From Desulfotignum sp. (GTDB lineage Bacteria; Desulfobacterota; Desulfobacteria; Desulfobacterales; Desulfobacteraceae): a DNA stretch of 10,199 nucleotides. Position numbers and translations under genes: made by a program. Below the pieces are notes generated by a model that was given only the letters and a program-made list of their open reading frames with translations, did not search any database and had not been told where the DNA came from. Below are positions 1-7,254 of this stretch, in pieces. The stretch spans positions 1 through 10,199 of the forward strand of contig JAABSS010000448.1 of assembly GCA_011390235.1 (NCBI GenBank), read 5' to 3'. Positions within the stretch are counted from its first letter, which is position 1. Each line of letters begins with the position of its first letter.

Positions 1-847
1 TGCCCTGTCCGGGACCGGGGTTCATTCCGGGAAAAAAAACAATATCATGGTAAAACCGGCCATGGAAAACCACGGCATCAAATTCCGGCGGGTGGATCTG
101 CCTGGAACCCAGGAGATACCAGCCCTTTTCAAACGGGTGGTGGATACCAGCCTGGCAACGGTTTTGGGGATAAATGGCGCCATTGTCTCCACCATAGAAC
201 ATCTCATGGCAAGCTTTGCCGGGCTTGGGATTGACAATGCCCTGGTGGAAATGGATGAATATGAAATGCCCATCATGGACGGCAGTGCAAAAGATTTCAC
301 CCGGGCGTTTACCGCAGCCGGTATTGTGCCCCAGCGTTTGCCCAGACATTTTATCATTGTAAAAAAAACCATCCGGGTGCAGGATGAGGACAAATTTGTG
401 GAGGTCCGGCCTGCCCCCTGTTTTAAAATCACCTGTTCCATTGATTTTAACCAGTGTTTTATAGGAAAGCAACGCCTTACCTTTGACCGGGCAAAAAATA
501 ATTTTGAAAAAGAAATCAGCCATGCCAGGACCTTTGGATTTATCCAGGACCTTGAATTATTGAAAAAATTCAGTCTGGGAAAGGGTGGAAGCCTTGACAA
601 CGCCATTGTGATTGATAAAGATAGAATTTTAAATCCGGAAGGGTTGCGCTATTCGGATGAATTTGTCCGGCATAAGCTGCTGGACAGCCTGGGGGATTTT
701 TCCCTGCTGGGAATGCCCATCCAGGGCCATATTATTACCCACAAATCAGGCCATACCCTGAACCACATGTTCATAAAAAAACTGTTAGACAACAAAGATG
801 CATGGGAAACCGGGCCTGCAACCATGGAACTGGATATTGGAACATGA
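1..847 (+). CDS. lpxC: UDP-3-O-acyl-N-acetylglucosamine deacetylase LpxC (5' end outside window)
   Basis: LpxC is the cytosolic Zn-dependent deacetylase that commits UDP-3-O-acyl-GlcNAc to lipid A synthesis. The first complete codon is at position 2, and the frame is open from the window edge with the family N-terminal pattern GTGVHSGKK at about 14-40. The start therefore lies upstream; the ATG at 47 is internal, and I estimate 10-25 residues are missing. About 281 codons are visible against a family length near 300. Zinc ligands are recognisable: His in EHLMAS (codon 200-202), and His and Asp in HKLLD (671-673 and 683-685). The catalytic His in SGHTLN is at 752-754. Other family blocks are GLGIDNALVE, MPIMDGSA, RTFGF and GGSLDNAIV. 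The stop codon overlaps the next start as ATGA (844-847), so translation of the two genes is probably coupled. Nothing appears broken. Identity is very secure. Confidence 0.96.
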   Translation, partial: ALSGTGVHSGKKNNIMVKPAMENHGIKFRRVDLPGTQEIPALFKRVVDTSLATVLGINGAIVSTIEHLMASFAGLGIDNALVEMDEYEMPIMDGSAKDFTRAFTAAGIVPQRLPRHFIIVKKTIRVQDEDKFVEVRPAPCFKITCSIDFNQCFIGKQRLTFDRAKNNFEKEISHARTFGFIQDLELLKKFSLGKGGSLDNAIVIDKDRILNPEGLRYSDEFVRHKLLDSLGDFSLLGMPIQGHIITHKSGHTLNHMFIKKLLDNKDAWETGPATMELDIGT

Positions 848-1434
848 CAACAAAAATGCTGCAGCATGCAAACCGGGCCTGCATTTTTCTGATTTTCATC
901 GGCTTGTTTCAGCTGTTTACGCCGGTCATTATCCAGGCGGACAATGACCCGGTTTTAACCAATATCAAACTGGCCAACACCCGGGACGACCTGCTCACCT
1001 ATTTTGAAATACAAAATGCATTTACGGAAAAAATCACCCGGGCGGTGCAAAACGGTATTCCCACAACCTTTTCTTTTTATATTTCTTTGTATAAGACCAG
1101 TGATTCCTGGATAGACAAAAAAATAGCTGACCTTGAAATCACATCTACCATAAAATACAACTCATTGAAACAGGAATACGCGGTTGTCCGTCCCTGGAAA
1201 GATGAAAAACCTTCTGTTACACAATCCTTTGAAGAAGCCGAAAACTGGATGACAAGTATTGACAATCTTGCGGTAATCCCACTTAAAAGTCTGGTAAAAG
1301 GAGAAAAGTACCAGATCAGGATAAAAGCCAAACTGGCAAGGGTCACCCTTCCTTTCTCCCTTCATTATGTTTTCTTTTTCGTATCTTTCTGGGATGTTGA
1401 AACAGACTGGTACCTGATTAATTTTACATATTAA
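844..1434 (+). CDS. DUF4390 family exported protein
   Basis: This is a 196-residue protein of unknown function that resembles DUF4390 proteins, usually found beside ntrY-type kinases in Desulfobacterota. The start at 844 is chosen because it gives the ATGA overlap with lpxC and a well-formed signal peptide. An in-frame ATG at 802 lies deep inside lpxC and would add residues ahead of the signal. The signal has K4, H8 and R11, then a hydrophobic core at about 12-30, with likely cleavage after VIIQA (residue 32), so the product is probably periplasmic. The mature part has no cysteine-box lipoprotein signal and no further clear membrane helix. Family-like blocks include NTRDDLLTYF, NGIPTTFSFYISLY, KKIADLE and, at the C-terminus, the aromatic-rich WDVETDWYLINFTY. 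Placement before a sensor kinase suggests an envelope or signal-input role, but that is inference. Confidence 0.82.
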   Translation: MTTKMLQHANRACIFLIFIGLFQLFTPVIIQADNDPVLTNIKLANTRDDLLTYFEIQNAFTEKITRAVQNGIPTTFSFYISLYKTSDSWIDKKIADLEITSTIKYNSLKQEYAVVRPWKDEKPSVTQSFEEAENWMTSIDNLAVIPLKSLVKGEKYQIRIKAKLARVTLPFSLHYVFFFVSFWDVETDWYLINFTY

Positions 1435-1463
1435 CCATAATTGTCTTACCCTTTGGCTGCTAC

Positions 1464-3680
1464 ATGACAGATGCCATAGAAAATGCAAAACAAAAACGCT
1501 CCCGCCGGAAAAAAGAAGGGATTTTCATCCTTGCCATCCTGGTGGCGGTGGCTTTCCTTACACTGATTGCAACACGGATTACACCCTTTGGCACGGATTT
1601 TCCGCTTTCCAGTACCGTATTGATGTTTATTCTCATCAATATCAACCTGCTTTTGCTTTTAACATTGCTGCTGCTTGTTTTCCGGAACCTGGCAAAATTA
1701 TATTACGAAAAGAAAAAAAATGTTTTCGGTTCCAAGCTGAAAACCCGGTTGATCACCTCTTTTGTAATTCTGGCCCTGGTTCCTACCACGGTGTTGTTTT
1801 TTTTCTCCATTCAGTTTATCTCCACCTCCATTGCATTCTGGTTCAATGCACCAGTGGAGCAGACCCTGGAAAACTCTCTGGCTGTGGGACAAAAACTATA
1901 TTCCTATATTGAAGAAAAAGATGTGTTTTTCGCCAGGCGTGCTGCTTTTCAGATCGATTCCAGAAAACTTCTGGAAAAAGAAAACCACAATGAACTGAAC
2001 CGGTATACCCAGGTTATCCAGCGTGCATTCAACCGCCATGCCGTGGAGGTCTATACCCCGGATGCCAAACGGGTGAGTCTGTCTCTGGCCAATGAACTGG
2101 AACCCCTTTATTTCGGACTTCTGACTACTTCGGATTTGAACAAGATGTCAGGAGAAAAAGTCAGCACCACTATTTATCAGCCCATAGACCAAGGGGAGTT
2201 TTTGCGTACCGTATCCACCATTCCCTTTGATACGCCACCAGAAAAGGTATTGGGCTATATTGTCGTAACCACCCTGATATCCAGGGATCTTTCAGAAAAT
2301 CTCACTGCTATTTTAGATGGCATGGAAGAATACCATCAGCTGAAACTCACCAAAAAACCGGCCCAGATTTCCTATTATATTGCCTTGTCCATTGTGGCCC
2401 TGCTCGTGGTGTTCTGCGCCATCTGGTTCGGATTTCAGCTGGCCAAATCCATTACCGTTCCCATCATGAAATTTGCCGAAGGCACCCGCCGGATTTCAGA
2501 AGGAGACCTCAAATACCAGATTGATTTTGAAACAGATGATGAAATCGGTACCCTTATCAAGTCATTTAATTCCATGACCGCCCAGCTGGCTGCCGGCAGA
2601 GAACAGATTGCCCTGTCCAGGGAAATGTTGGAACAGCAGAACGCAGAGCTGGAAAAAAGCAGACAATACATTGAAATCGTTTTACAAAACATCTCCGCAG
2701 GTGTTGTTTCCATAAATGACACAGGGGTCATCACCACCATCAACAAATCTGCTGAATCCATGCTGGCCATCAAAAACCGGAATATCATCGGCTCTAACTT
2801 CAGGCAGATCCTCACAGACGAATATCTCCAGATGGCTGAAAAGCTCCACGAACAGGCTTCCTCCGGTCAGCATTATATACAGATACCCATATCTGCAACA
2901 GTATCGGGGACTCCCAAACATTTTTCCCTCCACTACAGCACCCTGAAAGATCATGCAGGTCTCAACATCGGGGCAGTGCTGGTGTTCGATGATGTCACTG
3001 AGCTGGAGAAAGCCCAGCGCATGGCAGCATGGCGGGAAGTGGCCCGCCGCATCGCCCATGAGGTAAAAAACCCGCTGACACCCATAAAATTATCTGCCCA
3101 GCGCCTCAAACGCAAATACGGCAAACAAATCAATGACCAGGTCTTTATCAGTTGTGCCGATACCATAGTGGAGCATGTGGACCTGATTCGTAATCTGGTC
3201 AACCAGTTTTCCACCTTTGCCAAATTTCCGGATGTGAATTTCACCCGGGCAAGAATTGAAAATATTATTCTGGAAACCATTGCCCTGTACAGGGAAGGAC
3301 TGGAAAACGTAGAAATCACATCCAGATTTGAAGAAAATCTGCCCACACTCAGGCTGGATCACCAGCACATGAAACAGGCGTTTATCAATCTTATCGACAA
3401 TGCAGTATCTGCAGTCAACAAGAACGGTACCATTGCGATTGATGTTTCTTTTGATGCCATTTTGAAAATTGTGAGAATTGAAATTGCAGATACGGGAAAA
3501 GGCATATCTGACAAGGAAAAAACCAAACTGTTCGAGCCCTATTTTTCCACCAAGAAAACGGGAATGGGGCTGGGGCTTGCCATTGTAAATTCCATTATTG
3601 CAGACCACAGCGGGGTCATACGGGTTCAGGACAACCAGCCGCAAGGTGCAAAATTCATTATTGAACTTCCGGCTGTGTAA
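1464..3680 (+). CDS. ntrY: NtrY-like membrane sensor histidine kinase
   Basis: This 738-residue hybrid-free sensor kinase is built like NtrY. Four hydrophobic segments are visible at about residues 20-38, 49-73, 95-118 and 302-324. The stretch between the third and fourth (about 125-300) is probably the periplasmic sensing region. HAMP follows (about 322-375), then a coiled-coil-like linker, a PAS domain (about 400-510), HisKA with the phospho-acceptor H532 in AHEVKNPLTPI, and the HATPase domain. That domain shows an N-box (INLIDNAV, N646), a G1 box DTGKGI (D676) and a G2 box GMGLGLAIV near 700-708. All catalytic elements look intact. The ATG at 1464 is 29 bases after the DUF4390 stop and has no strong Shine-Dalgarno, so translation may depend on the upstream gene. 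It probably phosphorylates the NtrX-like regulator encoded 70 bases downstream. The stimulus is unknown. The PAS core shows no obvious haem or flavin motif that I can name. Confidence 0.92.
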   Translation: MTDAIENAKQKRSRRKKEGIFILAILVAVAFLTLIATRITPFGTDFPLSSTVLMFILININLLLLLTLLLLVFRNLAKLYYEKKKNVFGSKLKTRLITSFVILALVPTTVLFFFSIQFISTSIAFWFNAPVEQTLENSLAVGQKLYSYIEEKDVFFARRAAFQIDSRKLLEKENHNELNRYTQVIQRAFNRHAVEVYTPDAKRVSLSLANELEPLYFGLLTTSDLNKMSGEKVSTTIYQPIDQGEFLRTVSTIPFDTPPEKVLGYIVVTTLISRDLSENLTAILDGMEEYHQLKLTKKPAQISYYIALSIVALLVVFCAIWFGFQLAKSITVPIMKFAEGTRRISEGDLKYQIDFETDDEIGTLIKSFNSMTAQLAAGREQIALSREMLEQQNAELEKSRQYIEIVLQNISAGVVSINDTGVITTINKSAESMLAIKNRNIIGSNFRQILTDEYLQMAEKLHEQASSGQHYIQIPISATVSGTPKHFSLHYSTLKDHAGLNIGAVLVFDDVTELEKAQRMAAWREVARRIAHEVKNPLTPIKLSAQRLKRKYGKQINDQVFISCADTIVEHVDLIRNLVNQFSTFAKFPDVNFTRARIENIILETIALYREGLENVEITSRFEENLPTLRLDHQHMKQAFINLIDNAVSAVNKNGTIAIDVSFDAILKIVRIEIADTGKGISDKEKTKLFEPYFSTKKTGMGLGLAIVNSIIADHSGVIRVQDNQPQGAKFIIELPAV

Positions 3681-3750
3681 GTCTGCATAACCTGAAAACA
3701 GGACCAGCGCCGCCAACCGATCCCGGGGAAAAAAGAAAGGAAAGTATTTT

Positions 3751-5097
3751 ATGTATCCGGCTGTTTTAATTGTTGACGATGAATCCACCATCATAGAATC
3801 CCTTGAAGGTATACTTTCGGATGACGGATTTGAAGTCATGCATGCATTTAACGGGTATGAAGCATTAAAAAAAATTGAAACCGAATCTCCTGACATTGTT
3901 CTGCTGGATATCTGGATGCCGGGGATGGACGGGATAGAAACCTTAAAGGAAATCAAAAAAAGCTTTCCCAACATTCCGGTGGTGATGATCACCGGCCACG
4001 GTTCCATTGAATCGGCAGTGGATGCCACCAAATCCGGGGCCTATGATTTTCTGGAAAAACCGTTGTCCATTGACAAGGTCATGGTCACCATCAACAATGC
4101 ACTGAATTTCAGAAAGCTGGAAGAAGAAAATCTTTATCTGCGCAAAAAAACCATTGAAAAAAATTCTATTACCGGTACCAGTCCGGCGGTTCAAAAACTT
4201 TACCGGCAAGTCATGGCAGCGTCTCCTTCTGATGCCTCCATATTGATCACAGGAGAAAACGGCACCGGCAAGGAAATGGTTGCCAGAACCATTCATCAGT
4301 TCAGCTTGCGGCCGGAAGAACCTTTTATCATCATCAACTGTGCGGCCATACCAGAAGAGACCATTGACAGCGAACTGTTCGGCCATGAAAAAGGTGCCTT
4401 TGACAGCGCCCTGTCCAAAAACATGGGAAAATTCGAACTGGCCTCCGGCGGCACCCTGTTTCTGGATGAGGTCGGTGACATGAACATCCATACCCAGGCA
4501 AAAATTCTGCGTGCCCTGGAATCCAAGACTTTTCAACGTATCGGCAGCGGCAGAACCATACACATGGACGTACGGATCATCGCTTCCACCAACAAGGATC
4601 TTGCCTTGGAAATACAAAACGGCCATTTTCGTCAGGATCTGTTTTTCCGGCTCAATGTCATTCCCATCCATGTCCCTCCCCTGCGGGAAAGAAAAGAAGA
4701 TATTCCTTTGCTGGTGGACACCTTCCTGGAAAAACTGGCCAGGCAGTCTTCAGACCCCAAAAAATCCATTTCACCCCAGATCCTGGATCTGCTGGCCGGC
4801 TATCCCTGGCCGGGAAATGTGAGAGAACTTAAAAACCTGGTGGAACGTCTGAACATCATGGTCCAGGGAAATCACATCGATATCACCGATCTGCCCCATC
4901 CCTATAATCCGCAGGTGAAAACCCAGGCAGCAGTGGAACGCAGGCATTTGTTTTCCATCAACAACCTGGATAAGGCCCGGGCCGCTTTTGAAAAAGAATA
5001 TGTCAAAAGCAAGGTGGAGCAGGCCCGGGGAGATATCCCGGCAGTGGCAAAAACCCTGGGCACCAGCACCCGGTTCATCAAAAAACAGCTTGCCTGA
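3751..5097 (+). CDS. ntrX: NtrX-like response regulator with AAA+ domain, altered GAFTGA loop
   Basis: This 448-residue regulator has an NtrC/NtrX layout. The receiver domain (1-120) has acidic pocket D9/D10, phospho-acceptor D53 in LLDIWMPGMDG, T81 and K103. The AAA+ domain (about 140-375) has Walker A GENGTGKE (168-175), Walker B FLDE (D239, E240), sensor I IIASTN and arginine fingers in FRQDLFFRLN (R294, R300). A short Fis-type helix-turn-helix occupies about 408-448. The loop that normally reads GAFTGA reads GAFDSA (215-220), aligned without a gap, so ATP hydrolysis may be intact while classical sigma54 contact is doubtful. The start at 3751 has a good ribosome site (AAAGGAAAG at 3737-3744). 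The 70-base gap after the kinase shows no clear terminator or promoter. It is the expected cognate regulator of the NtrY-like kinase. Its targets cannot be read from this window. Confidence 0.92.
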   Translation: MYPAVLIVDDESTIIESLEGILSDDGFEVMHAFNGYEALKKIETESPDIVLLDIWMPGMDGIETLKEIKKSFPNIPVVMITGHGSIESAVDATKSGAYDFLEKPLSIDKVMVTINNALNFRKLEEENLYLRKKTIEKNSITGTSPAVQKLYRQVMAASPSDASILITGENGTGKEMVARTIHQFSLRPEEPFIIINCAAIPEETIDSELFGHEKGAFDSALSKNMGKFELASGGTLFLDEVGDMNIHTQAKILRALESKTFQRIGSGRTIHMDVRIIASTNKDLALEIQNGHFRQDLFFRLNVIPIHVPPLRERKEDIPLLVDTFLEKLARQSSDPKKSISPQILDLLAGYPWPGNVRELKNLVERLNIMVQGNHIDITDLPHPYNPQVKTQAAVERRHLFSINNLDKARAAFEKEYVKSKVEQARGDIPAVAKTLGTSTRFIKKQLA

Positions 5098-5110
5098 TCA
5101 GGGCCGTCCC

Positions 5111-5674
5111 ATGAGAATCATCAGCGGCACCTGCAGAGGCAGAAAACTTGCCTCCTTAGAAGGACGGGACATCCGGCCCACCTCTGACCGGATCAAAGAA
5201 TCTGTATTTAATATCCTGGGACCACGGGTAAAAAATGCGCTGGTTCTGGATCTGTTTGCCGGCACCGGTGCCCTGGGCCTTGAGGCTTTGAGCCGGGGAG
5301 CGGCCCGTGCCGTATTTGTGGACAAGTCTGCCGCATCCTGCAGGATTATTCAGCAAAACATTGATCATTGCAGATTTTTCCAACAATCTTGTGTGATCCG
5401 ACAGGATATTTTCTTTGGTCAACTGCCTGCATCTGTTGCCTCCTGCAGCTTTGATCTGGTTTTCATGGATCCGCCCTACCACAAAAATCATGTAAAAACC
5501 CTTCTTGAAAAACACCGGATCAGTTCTCTTTTATCGGATGACGGTATTGTTGTTGCAGAACATGGAGCAAAAGAAACCCTGCCCGATACCCTGAACGGGC
5601 TTGACATTTTCCGGCAAAAAAAATATTCAAGAACAACCGTTTCCTTTTTAACCAGAACCCAGGACCCTGCATGA
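5111..5674 (+). CDS. rsmD: 16S rRNA (guanine966-N2)-methyltransferase RsmD
   Basis: RsmD methylates N2 of G966 (E. coli numbering) in 16S rRNA using S-adenosylmethionine during 30S assembly. The 187-residue protein begins MRIISGTCRGRKL, the usual RsmD opening, which fixes the start at 5111. The open frame continues upstream into ntrX, but that part has no RsmD character. RPTSDRIKESVFNIL (22-36), the SAM-binding motif LDLFAGTGALGLEAL (46-60), the acidic FVDKS after strand 2 (69-73) and catalytic DPPY (120-123) are all present. It starts 13 bases after the ntrX stop with a modest CAGGG ribosome site at 5099-5103. Its stop overlaps the coaD start as ATGA (5671-5674). The rsmD-coaD pair is a widespread bacterial arrangement, which supports both calls. 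Length is normal for the family. Confidence 0.96.
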   Translation: MRIISGTCRGRKLASLEGRDIRPTSDRIKESVFNILGPRVKNALVLDLFAGTGALGLEALSRGAARAVFVDKSAASCRIIQQNIDHCRFFQQSCVIRQDIFFGQLPASVASCSFDLVFMDPPYHKNHVKTLLEKHRISSLLSDDGIVVAEHGAKETLPDTLNGLDIFRQKKYSRTTVSFLTRTQDPA

Positions 5675-5676
5675 GG
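5661..5676 (+). promoter_or_regulatory. Two alternative ribosome-binding sites for coaD
   Basis: AGGA at 5661-5664 lies 6 bases before the ATG at 5671. GAGG at 5673-5676 lies 6 bases before the ATG at 5683. Both are well spaced, so sequence alone does not decide between a 182- and a 178-residue CoaD. The upper site falls inside rsmD, consistent with coupled translation. Confidence 0.5.
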
Positions 5677-6219
5677 ATGACAATGCCCCCAAAAAAAAGA
5701 ACCGCCATCTACCCTGGATCATTCGATCCCTTAACCAACGGCCATATGGATGTGATCCAGCGGGCCCTGGAAATTTTTGATGAAGTTGTTGTGGCAATCC
5801 TCAGAAATCCTTCCAAAAAAGCGTTGTTCTCCACCGAAGAAAGACTGGAAATGATCCGCCGGAGTTTCAACGGCAACAGCGCCTTGAAAGTGGATACCTT
5901 TGACGGACTTCTGGTGGACTATGCCCGCATGAAACATGCTGTTGCCATTATACGGGGGATGCGGGCCATATCGGATTTTGAAAATGAATTTCAGATGGCG
6001 CTGATGAACAGAAAACTGCACAAGGATGTGCAGTCGGTGTTTCTCATGACCGGGCTCAGGTGGATCTTTACCTCCTCTTCCATCATCAAGGAGGCGGCCC
6101 AGTTTGGTGGAGATGTCTCGGACATGGTGCCGGAACCGGTGAAACGGAAACTCATGGAAAAATTTCCCCTGCTTGCGGACAAGCTGCAGCAAACCCAAGG
6201 CAAAAAAGGCACCCGCTGA
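5671..6219 (+). CDS. coaD: Phosphopantetheine adenylyltransferase CoaD
   Basis: CoaD transfers AMP from ATP to 4'-phosphopantetheine, giving dephospho-CoA, the penultimate step of coenzyme A synthesis in the cytosol. The protein shows the nucleotidyltransferase signature YPGSFDPLTNGH (14-25, with the TxGH-type TNGH), RGMRAISDFE (95-104), and SSSIIKE (135-141), the ISSTxxKE-type ATP-binding motif. From the ATG at 5671 it has 182 residues, longer than the usual 160-165. The excess is a few residues before the conserved TAIYPGSFDP core and a charged tail after residue 165. Start choice is uncertain: 5671 (ATGA overlap with rsmD, AGGA at 5661-5664), 5677 or 5683 (GAGG at 5673-5676) are all in frame. 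I prefer 5671 because of the overlap. The next gene begins 2 bases after its stop. Confidence 0.96.
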   Translation: MRMTMPPKKRTAIYPGSFDPLTNGHMDVIQRALEIFDEVVVAILRNPSKKALFSTEERLEMIRRSFNGNSALKVDTFDGLLVDYARMKHAVAIIRGMRAISDFENEFQMALMNRKLHKDVQSVFLMTGLRWIFTSSSIIKEAAQFGGDVSDMVPEPVKRKLMEKFPLLADKLQQTQGKKGTR

Positions 6220-6221
6220 AT

Positions 6222-7121
6222 ATGGATCTGTGGCAGCTCCAGATTTTTGTCACTGTGGTGGAGGAAAAAAGCTTTTCAAAAGCCTCCCATACCATCAATT
6301 TGTCCCAACCCACAGTCTCCACCCATATAAAGGAACTGGAGCAGCATTTTCAGTGCCGGCTTCTGGACCGGCTGGGAAAAAAAACAGAACCCACCCGGGC
6401 CGGGTGGATTTTATTTGAATATGCAAAAAAAATGCTGGCCCTGAAAGACCGAACCGAATCCGCCATGCTGGATTTTATCGGGTGCACCAAAGGCAGCCTG
6501 GTCATCGGCGGCAGTACCATCCCGGCCGGCTATATTCTTCCCAGGCTCATGGGGCCTTTTGCCAGGGCCTATCCAGATGTATCCGTATCACTATATGCCG
6601 GAGATACCCGCCAGATAATTGAAGATGTCAAATACGGCCGGGTGGAAATAGGGGTGGTGGGGGCTTGCACAACAGATACAGCCATTGTCCAGGAAGTACT
6701 TTTGGCAGATGAAATGAAACTTATTGTACCACATGGCCATAAATGGGCGCACCTGTCTGTCATCGACTGGTACAATTTGACAAAAGAACCTTTTATTGCA
6801 AGGGAAGCCGGTTCCGGTACCTGGCAGTCCATATGCAAAAGCATGGCAGATGCGGGATATGATCCGGGACAGTTGCAACACTGCATCACCATGGGCTCTT
6901 CTGTTTCCGTGATCCAGGGGATCCTCAACCATGTGGGGATTTCCATTCTCTCCACCACAGCGGTGGCTGATGATCTGGCAAGAGGCCGGCTGACCGCTCT
7001 GGCGGTGAAAGGGGTGGATCTGAACCGATTTTTTTATCTGACCCGGGCCAAAAAACGCACCCAGTCCCCTATCTGCAAAAAATTTATTGCCTTTGCGCTG
7101 CAACACCTTTCAAAGGCATGA
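6222..7121 (+). CDS. LysR-type transcriptional regulator (CysB-like / selenium-associated type)
   Basis: This 299-residue regulator has an N-terminal winged helix-turn-helix (about 1-60; recognition-helix region SQPTVSTHIKELE at 28-40) and a two-lobed effector-binding domain from about residue 91 (GSLVIGGSTIP, 91-101). The effector-domain opening GGSTIPAGYILP and the HTH resemble regulators that databases name 'selenium metabolism-associated LysR family'. This is from memory, no sel gene is in the window, and the effector is unknown. The start at 6222 gives MDLWQLQIFVTVVE, the normal LysR opening; the frame is open further upstream only as an out-of-frame shadow of coaD. It begins 2 bases after the coaD stop without a good ribosome site, so it is probably translated by coupling. 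As a LysR gene directly before the hydantoinase/deacetylase pair it is a candidate controller of that pair, though it is co-directional rather than divergent. Confidence 0.93.
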   Translation: MDLWQLQIFVTVVEEKSFSKASHTINLSQPTVSTHIKELEQHFQCRLLDRLGKKTEPTRAGWILFEYAKKMLALKDRTESAMLDFIGCTKGSLVIGGSTIPAGYILPRLMGPFARAYPDVSVSLYAGDTRQIIEDVKYGRVEIGVVGACTTDTAIVQEVLLADEMKLIVPHGHKWAHLSVIDWYNLTKEPFIAREAGSGTWQSICKSMADAGYDPGQLQHCITMGSSVSVIQGILNHVGISILSTTAVADDLARGRLTALAVKGVDLNRFFYLTRAKKRTQSPICKKFIAFALQHLSKA

Positions 7122-7173
7122 TCCACCTCTTTTCAGCCAACCTTTTCCCCCGCAAAAACTTCATTGACAACCC

Positions 7174-7204
7174 TTGCGTTTTCTGACAAGCTTCGCTGTA
7201 AAAT
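7174..7204 (+). promoter_or_regulatory. Possible sigma70-type promoter for the hydantoinase/deacetylase pair
   Basis: TTGCGT at 7174-7179 could be a -35 element and TAAAAT at 7199-7204 (preceded by TG at 7197-7198) a -10 element, with a 19-base spacer, which is slightly long. A better -35, TTGACA at 7164-7169, is 29 bases from the same -10, too far to pair with it. No convincing GG-N10-GC sigma54 element was seen. The call rests mainly on location after a gap and before a new gene pair. Confidence 0.3.
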
Positions 7205-7205
7205 G
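7177..7205. repeat. Imperfect inverted repeat upstream of the hydantoinase-like gene
   Basis: The arms CGTTTT (7177-7182) and AAAATG (7200-7205) can pair, with one G-T pair. The inner bases AC (7186-7187) and AGC (7189-7191) pair with GCTGT (7195-7199) across a TTC loop, with a 3-base bulge and a 1-base bulge. No T run follows, so it is not a normal terminator. It overlaps the suggested -10 element and could be an operator for a dimeric regulator such as the neighbouring LysR protein. This is inference from symmetry only. Confidence 0.3.
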
Positions 7206-7254
7206 AAAAGAAGCAAACGGTTGAACACAATCATTATAGAAACAGGAACACGCC

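Larger units (their letters stand above)
7122..7254. other. Intergenic region between the LysR gene and the hydantoinase-like gene
   Basis: This 133-base gap is the longest in the window. I see no RNA gene and no intrinsic terminator: no GC-rich hairpin is followed by a T run. It holds a weak promoter candidate (7174-7204), an imperfect dyad (7177-7205), two TGACAA copies 19 bases apart (7165-7170 and 7184-7189) and the ribosome site of the next gene (AGGA, 7244-7247). Confidence 0.6.

Noticed and set aside
32..39. Runs of eight A within coding sequence (here, at 361-368 and elsewhere) as possible programmed frameshift sites
   Set aside because: All reading frames continue intact across them with family motifs on both sides, and such Lys/Asn-coding A runs are common throughout the window.
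3681..3750. Separate promoter or terminator between the kinase and its regulator
   Set aside because: The 70-base gap shows a good ribosome site but no convincing -35/-10 pair, sigma54 element or hairpin with a T run.
3090..4031. Minus-strand open frame of about 313 codons spanning the kinase end, the gap and the regulator start
   Set aside because: It lies opposite two strongly supported genes, has no recognisable domain and reads as low-complexity antisense sequence.
4988..5110. Upstream extension of the rsmD frame into ntrX
   Set aside because: The extension translates to out-of-frame ntrX sequence. The RsmD family begins at MRIISG, at 5111.
6060..6221. Upstream extension of the LysR frame into coaD
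   Set aside because: It overlaps the conserved C-terminal half of CoaD in another frame. LysR proteins begin at MDLWQLQIF, at 6222.
7122..7254. Intrinsic terminator after the LysR gene
   Set aside because: The only hairpin (7177-7205) is weak, bulged and followed by GAAAAGAAGC rather than a T run.
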